DNA from: PoT sp049331405
GTDB lineage: Bacteria; Planctomycetota; Planctomycetia; Isosphaerales; Isosphaeraceae
NCBI RefSeq assembly: GCF_049331405.1
Contig: NZ_CP186274.1
Span: 4,216,001 to 4,280,000 of the forward strand
Length of the DNA: 64,000 nucleotides
Reading direction: 5' to 3'
Shown: positions 7,765 to 17,397 of the stretch, piece after piece
How the letters are laid out: every line of letters begins with the position of its first letter
How positions within the stretch are numbered: the stretch's first letter is position 1
Program-made: the position numbers and the translations under genes
The notes under the pieces: generated by a model
Told to the model about the DNA's origin: nothing
The model's input: the letters and a program-made list of their open reading frames with translations, nothing else
Database searches by the model: none

Positions 7765-10440
7765 ATGAAGGGCTTCGCCGTCCGCCTCCTGCCTTATCTC
7801 CTCGCCTTCTTCAGCAGCCTCTGCATCATGATCCTCGAGTTGGTGGCCAGCCGCCTCGTCGCGAATCATGTGGGGGCCTCTCTGACCGTCTGGACCAGCG
7901 TGATCGGCATCATGCTCGGTGGAATCTGTCTCGGAAACGTGCTGGGCGGGCGCCTGGCCGACCGGATCGACCCGGGCAAGGCGATCGGCCCCCTCTACGC
8001 GATCGGGGCCTTCCTGAGCCTGAGCTGCCTCTGGATGAACGCCATCGTCGGGCTGACCCCGGGCCTGGATTCGATACCCTGGAACCTCCGGACGATGCTC
8101 GTCGTCACGCTCGACTTCCTGATCCCGACCACCGTACTCGGCATGATCGGACCGGTCGTGGCGAAGATCGCCGTGGAGCAGGCCAAGCGGGCGGGGAGCG
8201 CAATCGGCGACATCTACTTCTTCGGCGCGATCGGCTCGATCGTCGGGACGTTCATCGCCGGCTTCATCCTGATGTACGTCGCCCCGATCTCCACGATCGT
8301 CACCCTCGTCGGCGCGGCCCTCGCGCTCCTGTCGGCGGCGATGCTGCGACACAAACTGGGCTCGCTGGTCGGACTACTGGCGGCGGTCTTCCTGGGCCTC
8401 AGCTCTGTCCCCTCGGTCGTGCGTTCGGTCCCGGTCCCCGGCCTCACGCTGGCCTCGATCACGGTGAACCCGGTGGCCCTTGTCGGTCACTTCCTCACGC
8501 TGGCCCTGGCAATCGTCGGGATCACCCGGCTCCTCGCCGCCAAGCGCGAGGCCGACGCCCTCACCGAAGAAATCGCGGTCGTCGACGACTCGACCGAGAT
8601 GTCTCGCACGAGCCTGACCGACCTCGCCGTACTCTCGTTCATCGCCAGCCTGACATTCATGGCCCTCGAGATGGTCGCCGGGCGACTGGTACAGCGACAC
8701 CTCGGGTCGAGCATCTACGGCTGGACGAGCGTGATCGGCGTCCTCCTCGGCGGCTTGAGCTTGGGAAACCTCGTCGGTGGCAAGGTCGCCGACTTCGTAA
8801 GGAATGAGAAGCACGCGAGCTGGCTTTTCCTCGCCGCGTCGATCCTGACCCTCTCGGTGCTCCTCCTGGAAACGCCGCCCCACTTGACCGACGAGGGGCT
8901 CTTCGACGGCAGCAAGAAATCCATGCTGAGCCGGGCGATCACGCTGAACGAGTTGCAATTGCCTGGGCTGCCCGCCATCCACATGGCGTGGCCTTCCCGC
9001 GTGCTGCTTGTCACGATGGTCGTCTTCTTCCTGCCGGCCCTCTCGATGGGGACCGTGAGCCCGGTCGTGGCGAAACTCGCCGTCGAACGCCTGCGTCGGA
9101 GCAAGCGGACCGGCACCGCCATCGGCCAGGTCTATGCGTGGGGGATGGTGGGGAGCATCCTGGGGACGTTCCTCTCCGGCTTCGTGCTCATCGACTTCTT
9201 CGGGACCAAGGGGCTTCTCCTCGTCCTGGGGACCATCCTCGCCTTCGCTGCCACTGCACTCGGATCGGTGGTCCATGCGGCCTGGGCGGGCATCCCGCTG
9301 GGACTCTGCCTGCTCGCTTTCATCCCCTATCCCTGGTTTGAAAAACAGGGGGAAAAGTGGGGCATCCGCGAGAAGATAGGCAACCCTGCTATCACCGAAG
9401 ATGGATTGGCCTACCTCGACGAGAGCGACTACTACTATATCAAGGTCGAGAATGAACCCGATGCCGAAGGGCAGAAGCGGACCCTGGTCCTCGACAACCT
9501 GATCCACGGCTATTTCATCCTCGGCCACCCCGAGCGGCTCGACTACGACTACGAGCATATCTATGCCCTGGTCGCGCACCGAATCGCTCAGGCGAAACAG
9601 AAGAAGGCCGCGGGTGAGAAGGCGAACACCAAGGACGCCGACCCCATGAAGACCCTCTTCCTCGGCGGCGGTGCCTACACCTTCCAGCGCTACATGCAGC
9701 ACACCTTCCCCGGCACGGCTGTCGACGTCGCGGAGATCGACCCGGCGGTCACGAAGGCCAACGAGATCGCTACCGGTCTGCCCAAAGACACGACCATCCA
9801 GACTTACTGGGGCGACGCCCGCCAGTTCGTCGAGAAGAACCAGAACAACAAGCAGTACGACCTCATCTTCGGCGATGCGTTCAACGACTTCTCCGTCCCC
9901 TGGCACCTCACGACCCAGCAGTTCAACGACAAGCTCGGCAAGATGCTGTCGCCGGACGGCGTCTACATGATCAACATCATCGACGTCTACGAGTCCGACA
10001 AGACCGCCAAGCGGAACGCCGAGCGCAGGATCGAGAAGGAGTCGATCAGCTCCGATGAGGCCAAGGCCCGCGTCGAGAAGGAGGCCCTCGCAAAGGCGAG
10101 GAATTACGGCGGGTTCCTCGGAGCCTGGGTCAAGACGGCCGAGAAGACCTTCCCCCATGTCTACATCTTCGGCACCGACGAGGTGCCGGGGGCGGGCCTG
10201 CGTGAGACGTTCGTGGTGGTCGCCTCGAAGCAACCGCTCGACGACATCCTCAAGGACCTCGGCAGCCGCGACGACGATCCCAAGTTCTTCGAGCGTGACC
10301 GACTCTTCGAGCCCAGGCCGTATGGTCCCGAGGACCAGAAGGCCGTCGACCTGCGTTCGCGAGGAATCGTCCTGACCGACGACTACGCCCCGGTCGAGAA
10401 CCTCCTGGCGCCCGTCGCCGCTACCCGCGGCGACGACTGA
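7765..10440 (+). CDS. spermidine-synthase-like membrane protein with duplicated membrane half
   Basis: An 891-residue protein. Two membrane domains of about six helices each come first. One starts near residue 8 (ILELVASRLVANHVGAS, then WTSVIGIMLGGICLGNVLGG) and the second near residue 290 (FMALEMVAGRLVQRHLGSS, then WTSVIGVLLGGLSLGNLVGG); the two are clearly homologous. A soluble SpeE-like aminopropyltransferase/methyltransferase-fold domain follows (about 540-830) with TLFLGGGAYTFQRYM, DVAEIDPAVTKAN and YDLIFGDAFNDFSVPWHL. The usual acidic substrate residues are partly changed, so true polyamine synthesis is uncertain. Annotators usually call this family a fused MFS/spermidine synthase. A short GGAG lies before the ATG. 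Confidence 0.88.
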   Translation: MKGFAVRLLPYLLAFFSSLCIMILELVASRLVANHVGASLTVWTSVIGIMLGGICLGNVLGGRLADRIDPGKAIGPLYAIGAFLSLSCLWMNAIVGLTPGLDSIPWNLRTMLVVTLDFLIPTTVLGMIGPVVAKIAVEQAKRAGSAIGDIYFFGAIGSIVGTFIAGFILMYVAPISTIVTLVGAALALLSAAMLRHKLGSLVGLLAAVFLGLSSVPSVVRSVPVPGLTLASITVNPVALVGHFLTLALAIVGITRLLAAKREADALTEEIAVVDDSTEMSRTSLTDLAVLSFIASLTFMALEMVAGRLVQRHLGSSIYGWTSVIGVLLGGLSLGNLVGGKVADFVRNEKHASWLFLAASILTLSVLLLETPPHLTDEGLFDGSKKSMLSRAITLNELQLPGLPAIHMAWPSRVLLVTMVVFFLPALSMGTVSPVVAKLAVERLRRSKRTGTAIGQVYAWGMVGSILGTFLSGFVLIDFFGTKGLLLVLGTILAFAATALGSVVHAAWAGIPLGLCLLAFIPYPWFEKQGEKWGIREKIGNPAITEDGLAYLDESDYYYIKVENEPDAEGQKRTLVLDNLIHGYFILGHPERLDYDYEHIYALVAHRIAQAKQKKAAGEKANTKDADPMKTLFLGGGAYTFQRYMQHTFPGTAVDVAEIDPAVTKANEIATGLPKDTTIQTYWGDARQFVEKNQNNKQYDLIFGDAFNDFSVPWHLTTQQFNDKLGKMLSPDGVYMINIIDVYESDKTAKRNAERRIEKESISSDEAKARVEKEALAKARNYGGFLGAWVKTAEKTFPHVYIFGTDEVPGAGLRETFVVVASKQPLDDILKDLGSRDDDPKFFERDRLFEPRPYGPEDQKAVDLRSRGIVLTDDYAPVENLLAPVAATRGDD

Positions 10441-10485
10441 GGCCAACTCGACGTGTCATTCCACGCGTCGATGCCCTGACTCCCC

Positions 10486-10491
10486 TATAAT
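10486..10491 (+). promoter_or_regulatory. possible -10 element (TATAAT) upstream of the TlpA-like gene
   Basis: A perfect TATAAT lies in the 195-base gap before the TlpA-like gene, in otherwise GC-rich DNA. No convincing -35 hexamer stands 16-18 bases upstream, and it is about 140 bases from the start codon. Weak support only. Confidence 0.3.
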
Positions 10492-10635
10492 TCGGCCTCG
10501 AGACTCGGCGAATGACATTTGCCTTGATCTCGGGGCCGTCTTTATTGAAGGTGGAGTTTTGGAAGCCAGGGCCGGGAATCTAACGCCGGCCGGCTCGCCA
10601 GCCCGATCCGCATTCTCTTCGACGAGGACCAGGAC

Positions 10636-11232
10636 ATGACCACGCCTCCCCCCGCACGCCCCTGGAAGTTAATCATCCTGGGCTCCGTCCTGGCCTGGGT
10701 TCTCTACCTCGCGTTCTTCGGCCCGAAAATTCCAACGGGCGGCGACCTCTCGGCGCCTCGGCTCGACTCGCCAAACGCCATCCGCGAGGCGAACTTCGCC
10801 TGGAAGTTGCAAGACCTCGGCGGCGAGACGGTGGAACTGAGCAAATTCCGCGGCAAGACGATCTTCCTGAATATCTGGGCGACCTGGTGCCCGCCTTGCG
10901 TGGCGGAGATGCCCTCAATCGCGAACCTGGCCGGAAATTCCAGGCTCAAGGATGTCGCCTTCGTCTGCGTCTCGACCGACGATTCCGCCGAGCCCGTCCG
11001 CACCTTCCTGCGCGACAAGCACTGGCCGATGACGATCCTCAGGGCGACGGACATGCCCGACGTGTTCGCGACGGAGGGGATCCCCGCGACGTTCATCATC
11101 GCCCCGGATGGCCGGGTCGTCTCGAGCGACGTCGGGTCGGCGGAGTGGGACAACCCGTCCGTGGTCGACTTCCTGGAGAAGCTCACCAAGCTTCAAACCA
11201 AGGCCGAGCCGTCCCCGAAAACCGCCGGCTGA
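10636..11232 (+). CDS. TlpA/ResA-like membrane-anchored thioredoxin
   Basis: A 198-residue protein with one N-terminal membrane anchor (residues about 12-30, ILGSVLAWVLYLAFFG), so the thioredoxin domain faces the periplasm. The redox motif is WCPPC (Cys85 and Cys88) in NIWATWCPPCVAEMPSI. The cis-proline loop is EGIPATFII and the C-terminal strand is APDGRVVSSDVG, all typical of TlpA/ResA proteins that reduce apo-cytochrome or other extracytoplasmic thiols. No cytochrome-maturation gene is adjacent. It ends 9 bases before the convergent oxidoreductase. Confidence 0.9.
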   Translation: MTTPPPARPWKLIILGSVLAWVLYLAFFGPKIPTGGDLSAPRLDSPNAIREANFAWKLQDLGGETVELSKFRGKTIFLNIWATWCPPCVAEMPSIANLAGNSRLKDVAFVCVSTDDSAEPVRTFLRDKHWPMTILRATDMPDVFATEGIPATFIIAPDGRVVSSDVGSAEWDNPSVVDFLEKLTKLQTKAEPSPKTAG

Positions 11233-11241
11233 GTCTTGCCC

Positions 11242-12138
11242 TCAGAGTTTGATCTCGACGGCAGCCCCGCCGGCCTCGCTGCTCTTCCTGGCCGCCTCGA
11301 TGAAGGCCACGATTTCGAGCGTCTCGCGAGGGTCGATGGGCTGCTGTCGAGTCGTGAAAAGCGACACGATCTGCTTGAGCAACTCCCGGTAGATGTACGT
11401 CGTCCCCACCCCCTGGGTAGCCACACCCTTGCTGCCGAAGACGGTGAACCCGTAGTCGGCCACGCCGGTGCGGATGCCTCGGACCGAGGCCAACCGCCCA
11501 TCCGACCAGACGCCGGTCACGACCTCGGCGCCGGGCTCGCTGAGGCAGGTCAGCTTGCGGCAGCCCCCGCCCATCAGGGTGTAGAGCATCTCCACGGGAT
11601 GAATTCCGTAGTGGAAGAGGCCGGGGTTCCTGGGATGGGTCGGCGCGGGGCCATACGTCGAGACACCGATGATATCTCCCAGGGGCCCCTTCCCTCCCCT
11701 GGCCGCCACAACCTCGGGGGCGTAGCGTAGGCTCGAGCTCGACATGATCGGGATATGCTTGCGCTCGGCGATCTCGATCAGGGCCTTGGCGTCGGCGAGG
11801 CTGCATGCGAAGGGCTTATCGATGTACGTCGGCATCCCCTTCTCCAGGAACGGCATCGCGCGTTCGAGGTGGACGCTCCCGTCGACCGATTCGATCAGCA
11901 CCGCATCGATCTTGCCGAAGAGGGCCGCGGGGTCGTCGAGGATCTCGACCCCATACGACTTGAGCTTCTCCGTATTCGGCCCGATCACCGCGGGCGAGAT
12001 CTCCGAACGCCCCGGCACACCGGCGACGACCTTGGCCCCCTCAACCCACTGGTCTTCGCCGATGTCGACGTGGTTGAACCTCTTGGTGAACTCGACGGCA
12101 TGGCTGGTGTCGAAGTCGACGATCCCGAGTCGAATCAT
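11242..12138 (-). CDS. Gfo/Idh/MocA-family NAD(P)-dependent oxidoreductase
   Basis: A 298-residue protein starting MIRLGIVDFDTSH at 12138; an in-frame start 11 codons further upstream is less likely. It has the two-domain layout of the family: an N-terminal Rossmann domain, the EKP-type motif as IDKPFACSLADAKAL, and the sugar-binding half with the HYGIHPVEMLYTLMGGG segment that holds the catalytic His region. The nucleotide loop is unusual, GIVDFDTSH in place of GxGxxG. Substrate unknown. These oxidoreductases are greatly expanded in planctomycetes. Confidence 0.85.
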   Translation of the reverse strand: MIRLGIVDFDTSHAVEFTKRFNHVDIGEDQWVEGAKVVAGVPGRSEISPAVIGPNTEKLKSYGVEILDDPAALFGKIDAVLIESVDGSVHLERAMPFLEKGMPTYIDKPFACSLADAKALIEIAERKHIPIMSSSSLRYAPEVVAARGGKGPLGDIIGVSTYGPAPTHPRNPGLFHYGIHPVEMLYTLMGGGCRKLTCLSEPGAEVVTGVWSDGRLASVRGIRTGVADYGFTVFGSKGVATQGVGTTYIYRELLKQIVSLFTTRQQPIDPRETLEIVAFIEAARKSSEAGGAAVEIKL

Positions 12139-12294
12139 GGAGTTGCCCTTTTCTTGTCCGATGAGGGTCACGTAACCTGGAAAGGTTGAGGCCGTTGATC
12201 CGAATCAAGGCGATCTTAGAAGATCATCCGACTCACGCCAACCCGCAGGCCTCGCCTGAAATCGATGCCGGAACTTCGCGAATTCAAGGCATCC

Positions 12295-12966
12295 TCAAGT
12301 CTTCATGATAGTGAAGATGCCCCCGATGATCATCAACACGAGGACGACCGCGAGCAAGGTGACGAGGATCTTGACCAGGAGGCTGGTCCGATAGAAGACA
12401 TGGGGGGTCAGCTTGATGACTTCTCGATATTCGGGGGAGAAGACGACCTTCCCCTTGGACGAGAGCAGCAAATAGAGCGTGTAGATCGACAGGCCCATCG
12501 AGATCGGATGGATTGAAATCACGCCGAATGAGCACGCGATGATCTCCAGCCGACGTGCCCAGGGTTCGAACCGGCGAATCCCTCTCCCGACGATAAAAAA
12601 GAAGATTCCGAACGAAAGCAAGACTATTCCAACAGGTAAGAGGAGGGCATCATTCCGGCCCTCGGTATTAACCTGATTCCGAGAGAAAAGGGCCACCGAG
12701 CCGATAACGCTGGTCAAGCTCCCGAAAAGGATCCAAAGAATCGCCCCGAACAACATCAAATTCCCGATGCTCTTGATCGACGATTCATGCCTGAGATGGA
12801 TGCGACGAATGGCCTCTGCCGAAGTGGGGTCGAGGTCCATGACTTCGGGCAAGGCGATGCCTTCGACCTTGGGAGCTTCGTAGGGGTTGATCGGCACTTC
12901 ATCCGGAGCGGGAGGGAACATCGAGCTCATATCGTCGCTTCTTACCTTCAGGTTATTGATAGGCAA
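12295..12966 (-). CDS. hypothetical multi-pass membrane protein with N-terminal NPY-x-AP motif
   Basis: Up to 223 residues; the ATG near 12930 (MSSMFPPAPDEVPINPYEAP) is an equally good start. After a soluble Pro-rich N-terminus with NPYEAP there are four predicted helices (residues about 70-95, 108-130, 145-170, 195-220). The NPY-x-AP opening followed by a small helical membrane domain is a recurrent planctomycete pattern of unknown function. No enzymatic motif seen. Upstream of the minus-strand oxidoreductase with a 156-base gap. Confidence 0.7.
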   Translation of the reverse strand: MPINNLKVRSDDMSSMFPPAPDEVPINPYEAPKVEGIALPEVMDLDPTSAEAIRRIHLRHESSIKSIGNLMLFGAILWILFGSLTSVIGSVALFSRNQVNTEGRNDALLLPVGIVLLSFGIFFFIVGRGIRRFEPWARRLEIIACSFGVISIHPISMGLSIYTLYLLLSSKGKVVFSPEYREVIKLTPHVFYRTSLLVKILVTLLAVVLVLMIIGGIFTIMKT

Positions 12967-13084
12967 TTATGCCCGAATTTCTTCGATTGAGATGTTAGTC
13001 CGACTAATATCATCGTTCGAAGGATTATTTGCGCGATTGGAGCCAGCCAGACTCGAACACGAACGCATCGGATCACGGCAGGGA

Positions 13085-14401
13085 TCAAAGCAGGTGCCGG
13101 GCCTTGATCTGCAGGTAGCGGTTGATCAGGGGTGCCGTGAGGTCGTCGGGGAACGTGTCCAGGGTCAACGCCCCTCGATGTCGGAGGCCCACGAGGACGC
13201 GTTCACGCCAGTTGAGCATGGCGGCGGCCGCCGCGCCGGTGTAGAGCCCAGGGCCCTGGTCGGGTGCCTGATCGGCCATGTTGAAGATATCCTGATCCCT
13301 CAAAAAGACGCCTAGCGGTAAATGCCGGCCCACCATGTTCACGAGGTGGTCGGAGACGATGTCGGCGTTCACATCGTCGAAGATGTTGGTCATCAGGATG
13401 ATCAACGAACGCTTGCGACAGCGTTTCTCGAGCTCGACGAAAGCCCGGTCATAACGAGGCTCGACGATCTCGGGGAAGATGTTATGGACGCTATGGACCA
13501 GGCGACGGACCTTCTTGGCCCCGCCCGAGGGAGGGACGTAGGTCAAAAGCCGATCGGAGAACGCGAGCAGGCCGACCTGATCTCCTCGGATCAGGGCGAC
13601 GTGGGCGAGCATGAGCATCGCATTGAAGGCGTGATCGAGCGGGGAGAAGCCTCCGCCGGTGTCCCCAGCCATCATGCGGCCGCAGTCGATCAGGAAGATC
13701 AGACGCTGGCTCTGGTTGGTCTGGTGGGCGCGGACGGTCAGCTTGCGCCGGCGTGCCGTGGCCCTCCAGTCCATGTGGCGAGGCTCGTCGCCGTCGGTGT
13801 AGTCGCGGAGCCGCTCGAACTCGTTGTCCGTCCCGAGCCGCCGCGACCGCCTCATCCCCAGCGTGCTCAGCTTATCGCGCTGTGCCAGCAAGGTGTACTG
13901 GGCGATCTGCCGGATATCGGGATAGACGCGGATCACGGTTTCGGCTTCGAACGCCGCGGAACGCTGCCAGAATCCGAGGCGGCTGTCGATCAGGGCGAAG
14001 ACCGACTTCATGGTGTACGTGCCACGACGCTTCGGCGTTGCGGTGTAGGTGACGGCGGCGTGCCCTCCCCTCGGGATGCGCAGGAGGAACTCGCTCGGTT
14101 CGGCGTCGAAGGTCTCGGGGAAGTCGTCCTTCACCCGCATCAAACGCCCGCGTGTCCCCAGGGATTCGATCTTGAGCTCGATCTTCTGGGGTTCGCCGAT
14201 CGAGCCGACGCTGGAGCAATGTCGCTCGGCACGAAACCTGGTCGCACCCATGAGGGTCGTGAGGTCGAGCAAGACGGCGAATCCGATCAGGACATCGACC
14301 GTGATGACGACGATGCTCAGGACGTCGGAGATGAACAGGAACAACGACAGGAGCGCCGGGAGGAGCAGCACCCTGGCCATCGTTCGGCCCGGCCAGATCA
14401 T
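13085..14401 (-). CDS. DUF58 domain protein (MoxR-associated, vWA-like)
   Basis: A 438-residue protein. Two N-terminal membrane helices (about 8-50) precede a beta-rich part and the DUF58 signature LRDYTDGDEPRHMDWRATAR near residue 200, then the vWA-like strand RLIFLIDCGRMM. Family members are thought to be chaperone partners of MoxR ATPases in cell-envelope processes. The start overlaps the MoxR stop by ATGA. It is the last gene of the seven-gene operon beginning with the RDD protein at 20015. Confidence 0.9.
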   Translation of the reverse strand: MIWPGRTMARVLLLPALLSLFLFISDVLSIVVITVDVLIGFAVLLDLTTLMGATRFRAERHCSSVGSIGEPQKIELKIESLGTRGRLMRVKDDFPETFDAEPSEFLLRIPRGGHAAVTYTATPKRRGTYTMKSVFALIDSRLGFWQRSAAFEAETVIRVYPDIRQIAQYTLLAQRDKLSTLGMRRSRRLGTDNEFERLRDYTDGDEPRHMDWRATARRRKLTVRAHQTNQSQRLIFLIDCGRMMAGDTGGGFSPLDHAFNAMLMLAHVALIRGDQVGLLAFSDRLLTYVPPSGGAKKVRRLVHSVHNIFPEIVEPRYDRAFVELEKRCRKRSLIILMTNIFDDVNADIVSDHLVNMVGRHLPLGVFLRDQDIFNMADQAPDQGPGLYTGAAAAAMLNWRERVLVGLRHRGALTLDTFPDDLTAPLINRYLQIKARHLL

Positions 14402-15489
14402 CGGAGGGGGACCTCCACCGATCGGACCAGTTCCAGCAGCAATTCATCGGCACCCTGGCCTTCTACCTCGGCCTCGGGGGTCAGCATCACGCGGTGTCGC
14501 AAGGCGGGGAGGATCACGGCCTGTACGTCGTCGGGGAGGACGAAGTCACGACCTTCGAGCGCGGCGACCGCCCTGGCCCCTCGCAGTACGGCGACCCCGG
14601 CGCGAGGCGAGGCGCCGAGTGTGAATGTGGGCCACTGGCGGGTCTTGCGGACGAGCGTGGCGATGTATCCGAGGATATGTTCATCTACCAGGACGCTACT
14701 GCAGAGTTGCTGCATCGCCAGCACCTCATCGGGGCTGGTGACGGTCTGGAGGTCGGTCGCGAACTTGACCTCGAGCCCCTGGGCTTGCGTGTGCAGGCGC
14801 AGGATGTTCGTCTCTTCTTCGAGGCTCGGATAGGCGGCGATGAGCTTGAAGAGGAAGCGGTCGAGCTGGGCCTCGGGGAGGTTGTAAGTCCCTTCCGACT
14901 CGATCGGGTTTTGCGTGGCCATCACGAGGAACGGCGGCTCGATCGCGTGATTCACGCCGTCTACCGTGACGTGTCGCTCCTGCATGATCTCCAGGAGCGC
15001 CGAGTGCGTCTTGGCCGGGGCGCGGTTGATCTCGTCGGCGAGGAGCAACTGGGTGAAGACCGGGCCGGGCCGGAATCGGAAGTCATGGATCTTCTCGTCG
15101 TAGATGGGGGAGCCGGTGACGTCCGAGGGCATGAGGTCAGGTGTGAACTGGATCCGGCTGAACTCGCAGCCCAGGATCCGGCCGAAGGCGCGGACGAGGA
15201 GCGTCTTGCCCAGGCCGGGGACGCTCTCGATCAGGACGTGCCCCTCGGCGAGGAGCGCGGCGAGGACGCCCTGGACCAGGTCTCGCTGGCCGACGAACAC
15301 CTTGTTGAGTTCGGCGGACACGCGCAGGGACCATTCCCGGACGGGGCTCGCATTCGACCCGGACGGCTCGGCCTCGATGTTGGGTTCAGTCGCCTCGGCC
15401 GGCTCGGACGCATCGATCGCCTCGGGGATCGACGTCAATTCCCTGGGGAGGAGCGACTCGGGTTCGGGGGGTGGATCGAAGTCATTCAT
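14398..15489 (-). CDS. MoxR-family AAA+ ATPase
   Basis: A 363-residue AAA+ protein starting MNDFDPPPEPESLLPRE at 15489; the longer frame is an artefact of overlap with the preceding gene. Walker A is ESVPGLGKTLLVRAFG, Walker B is QLLLADEINRAPAKT, sensor 1 is FLVMATQNPIESEGTYNLPE, and the C-terminal lid carries ASPRAGVAVLRGARAVA. MoxR ATPases work with DUF58/vWA proteins as metal-insertion or folding chaperones. The acidic N-terminal 65 residues are extra. The start lies within a few bases of the DUF4350 stop and the stop overlaps the DUF58 start. Confidence 0.94.
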   Translation of the reverse strand: MNDFDPPPEPESLLPRELTSIPEAIDASEPAEATEPNIEAEPSGSNASPVREWSLRVSAELNKVFVGQRDLVQGVLAALLAEGHVLIESVPGLGKTLLVRAFGRILGCEFSRIQFTPDLMPSDVTGSPIYDEKIHDFRFRPGPVFTQLLLADEINRAPAKTHSALLEIMQERHVTVDGVNHAIEPPFLVMATQNPIESEGTYNLPEAQLDRFLFKLIAAYPSLEEETNILRLHTQAQGLEVKFATDLQTVTSPDEVLAMQQLCSSVLVDEHILGYIATLVRKTRQWPTFTLGASPRAGVAVLRGARAVAALEGRDFVLPDDVQAVILPALRHRVMLTPEAEVEGQGADELLLELVRSVEVPLR

Positions 15490-16642
15490 ACGAGGGCGAC
15501 TCGGGTTTGGGGAGCGGCTCTGGAGGAGCCTGATTCTTACGCGGGGAGTTCGACGCGAGCCGCCAACGCCGATAGGCATCGAGGACCACCAGGGCCTCGC
15601 TCGGCCTCCGGACGCGGGCCAACAGCGCCCCCAAGGCCTCGGGATGTGCCGAGGGCCGGTCTTCTCCGGAGGTTGGGGCCGAGCGGGCGCGGCCCAATCT
15701 GGGCGCCCTCGCCAGGCAAGCGATCAAACCCATGAGCATCAATTGGGCGACGACCCAGCCGAAGGGATAGATCCAGAGCAATGCGAAGACGGACGGGCTC
15801 GAGGCCCCCGCGCCCGCCACGGACCTACCCTCCACGAACGCCACGTTCGAGGCGTCGGTGCCCAACCAGTAGACGACATCCATGGCGAGCGGAATCCTCG
15901 CCTCGTTCAGCAGCGTGGCGTTCAGGAGGAACGAACCATTGGCCACGACGAGAACCTGGCTATCACTGGTGGTCATCCATTCGATGGCCAGGGGGAAGTC
16001 GTCCCCAGAGAGGAGGATGCTCTCGCTGTCGACCTTCAAGGTCTGGTGACGCGTGATGGCGAGGGCCTTGGCGTCGAGAACTTCACCCCAGGGCCCTCCG
16101 AGCGTCTTGCAAACCTCAGGCGCTCCGTTCGTCGCGGCGACGGCGAACCACTCCTCGGGCGTGGCCACGTCCTTCCGGATAGGCGGCAGGGACTTGTACC
16201 AGTCGCGAGCCTCGTCGCGGTTCTTCGTCGCGGTTTCCTTGCGCTTTTCGCTCGTGCCCGCGGGCAGGTGCTTGAGGACTTCATCCCAGTATTCGGCCGT
16301 CGCGACGAAGTCCGAGGGCACGTAGATCAGGCGCCGGCCCGCTCCCCCATTCAGCCACCGGTGATACCAGTCGGCCTCCTCCTTGAGGGGAGGACCCGGG
16401 AAGGGCGCGAAGCGCACGATGACATCGGACCAATCACTCAGTTCGTCAGAGAGTCGAAAGGCCGTCCGGACCTCATGACCTTCTTCGCGGAGTAATTCGG
16501 CGAAGGTCCCGGTCCCATTCACGCTCTGGCCCCGGACGCGACCATAGTTCGTATCGAGCATACCCCCGCCGCAACCGACCAGGGCCAGGAGGCCGAGGAT
16601 CGGGAGGCCGCGACAGAGCAAGATCCCGAGGCGGCCTTGCAT
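15482..16642 (-). CDS. DUF4350 domain protein, lipoprotein-like
   Basis: A 386-residue protein with an N-terminal signal and lipobox-like LALVGCGG (Cys24). The extracytoplasmic domain has the DUF4350 pattern (NGTGTFAELLREEGHEVRTA, then a region like IVRFAPFPG and WLNGGAGRRLIYVPSD), which is GATase-like. A single membrane helix (about 295-320, SVFALLWIYPFGWVVAQLML) precedes a short cytoplasmic tail. DUF4350 is a regular member of MoxR-DUF58 operons. The start overlaps the DUF4129 stop (TGATG). Confidence 0.85.
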   Translation of the reverse strand: MQGRLGILLCRGLPILGLLALVGCGGGMLDTNYGRVRGQSVNGTGTFAELLREEGHEVRTAFRLSDELSDWSDVIVRFAPFPGPPLKEEADWYHRWLNGGAGRRLIYVPSDFVATAEYWDEVLKHLPAGTSEKRKETATKNRDEARDWYKSLPPIRKDVATPEEWFAVAATNGAPEVCKTLGGPWGEVLDAKALAITRHQTLKVDSESILLSGDDFPLAIEWMTTSDSQVLVVANGSFLLNATLLNEARIPLAMDVVYWLGTDASNVAFVEGRSVAGAGASSPSVFALLWIYPFGWVVAQLMLMGLIACLARAPRLGRARSAPTSGEDRPSAHPEALGALLARVRRPSEALVVLDAYRRWRLASNSPRKNQAPPEPLPKPESPSYE

Positions 16643-17397
16643 CAGGAGACGCCCCTTTCGCTGGCGCTTCGTTGCAGCGAGTCAGCCGAGGTCCAGGCCT
16701 CCTCGAAGGCTTCGCGAGACGGGGGGCGATGCCCGTAGTAAGCGGCTTCGAACAGTCGAAGGCTCGGCTCGATCCAAACCTGATATCGGCTGTCGGTGAT
16801 CGAGCGGACGATCTGACGGGCCGTCTTTCCCGGGGTGAGGTTCACCATCCGGAGCCGATCCAGGATCAGGAGTTGGTGAGCGAAGAGGTAGACCACCGCG
16901 CCCGAGTAATCGCCCAGGGATCGCCTGCGGTTGGCTTCGGTCCAGTAGTCGATGACCTCGTGCGGGATCCCGGAGGGCAACCCCTCGATCATCGCGAGGC
17001 TGACGCCGGGTTTCGGCCTCGGCTCCTGACTCCAGTCCACGTCGCGCGAGTAATACCAGGCCAGCCAGAGGATCACGAGGAATACGATCCCGATGAACAG
17101 GATGAGGACGAGGTTGAAATCCAGGTTGAATCGCATCGACCTCGGGATATTCGACAGGAGCCTGCCGAACCATCCAAAGATCCTGCCTACCCAGCCGAAA
17201 TTCCTCTTCCACCAGTCGAACGACCATTCCTCGGCGGGCCAGATGGGCTTCGCCGTGTGGGACTTGGAGTCATACCAGGGATATTCGTTCTTGCTGAGCG
17301 CCGAGCGGATCCCATCGACCTGGGAGTCGGGAGCGTCCGCGTCCTGGCACGTCGCAGCAAATGCCAGCGTCAGTATTATCGTCGCGAGGCTCACCAT
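16642..17397 (-). CDS. DUF4129 domain membrane protein
   Basis: A 251-residue protein starting MVSLATIILTLAFAA at 17397. This start overlaps the upstream stop (ATGGTGA), whereas the open frame up to 17697 would duplicate the upstream gene. A signal-like N-terminus, a Trp-rich periplasmic stretch (WSFDWWKRNFGWVGRIFGWF), a membrane helix (LVLILFIGIVFLVILWLAWYY), then the cytoplasmic DUF4129 part (GDYSGAVVYLFAHQLLILDR and the region ending FEAAYYGHRPPSREAFEEAW). It is a standard partner of MoxR/DUF58 systems, role unknown. Confidence 0.85.
   Translation of the reverse strand: MVSLATIILTLAFAATCQDADAPDSQVDGIRSALSKNEYPWYDSKSHTAKPIWPAEEWSFDWWKRNFGWVGRIFGWFGRLLSNIPRSMRFNLDFNLVLILFIGIVFLVILWLAWYYSRDVDWSQEPRPKPGVSLAMIEGLPSGIPHEVIDYWTEANRRRSLGDYSGAVVYLFAHQLLILDRLRMVNLTPGKTARQIVRSITDSRYQVWIEPSLRLFEAAYYGHRPPSREAFEEAWTSADSLQRSASERGVS

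Noticed and set aside
8374..10446. 690-codon minus-strand frame
   Set aside because: Mirror of the spermidine-synthase-like gene; low-complexity Glu/Gly/Val translation without domains.
13322..14833. 503-codon plus-strand frame
   Set aside because: Antisense to DUF58 and MoxR, both firmly identified.
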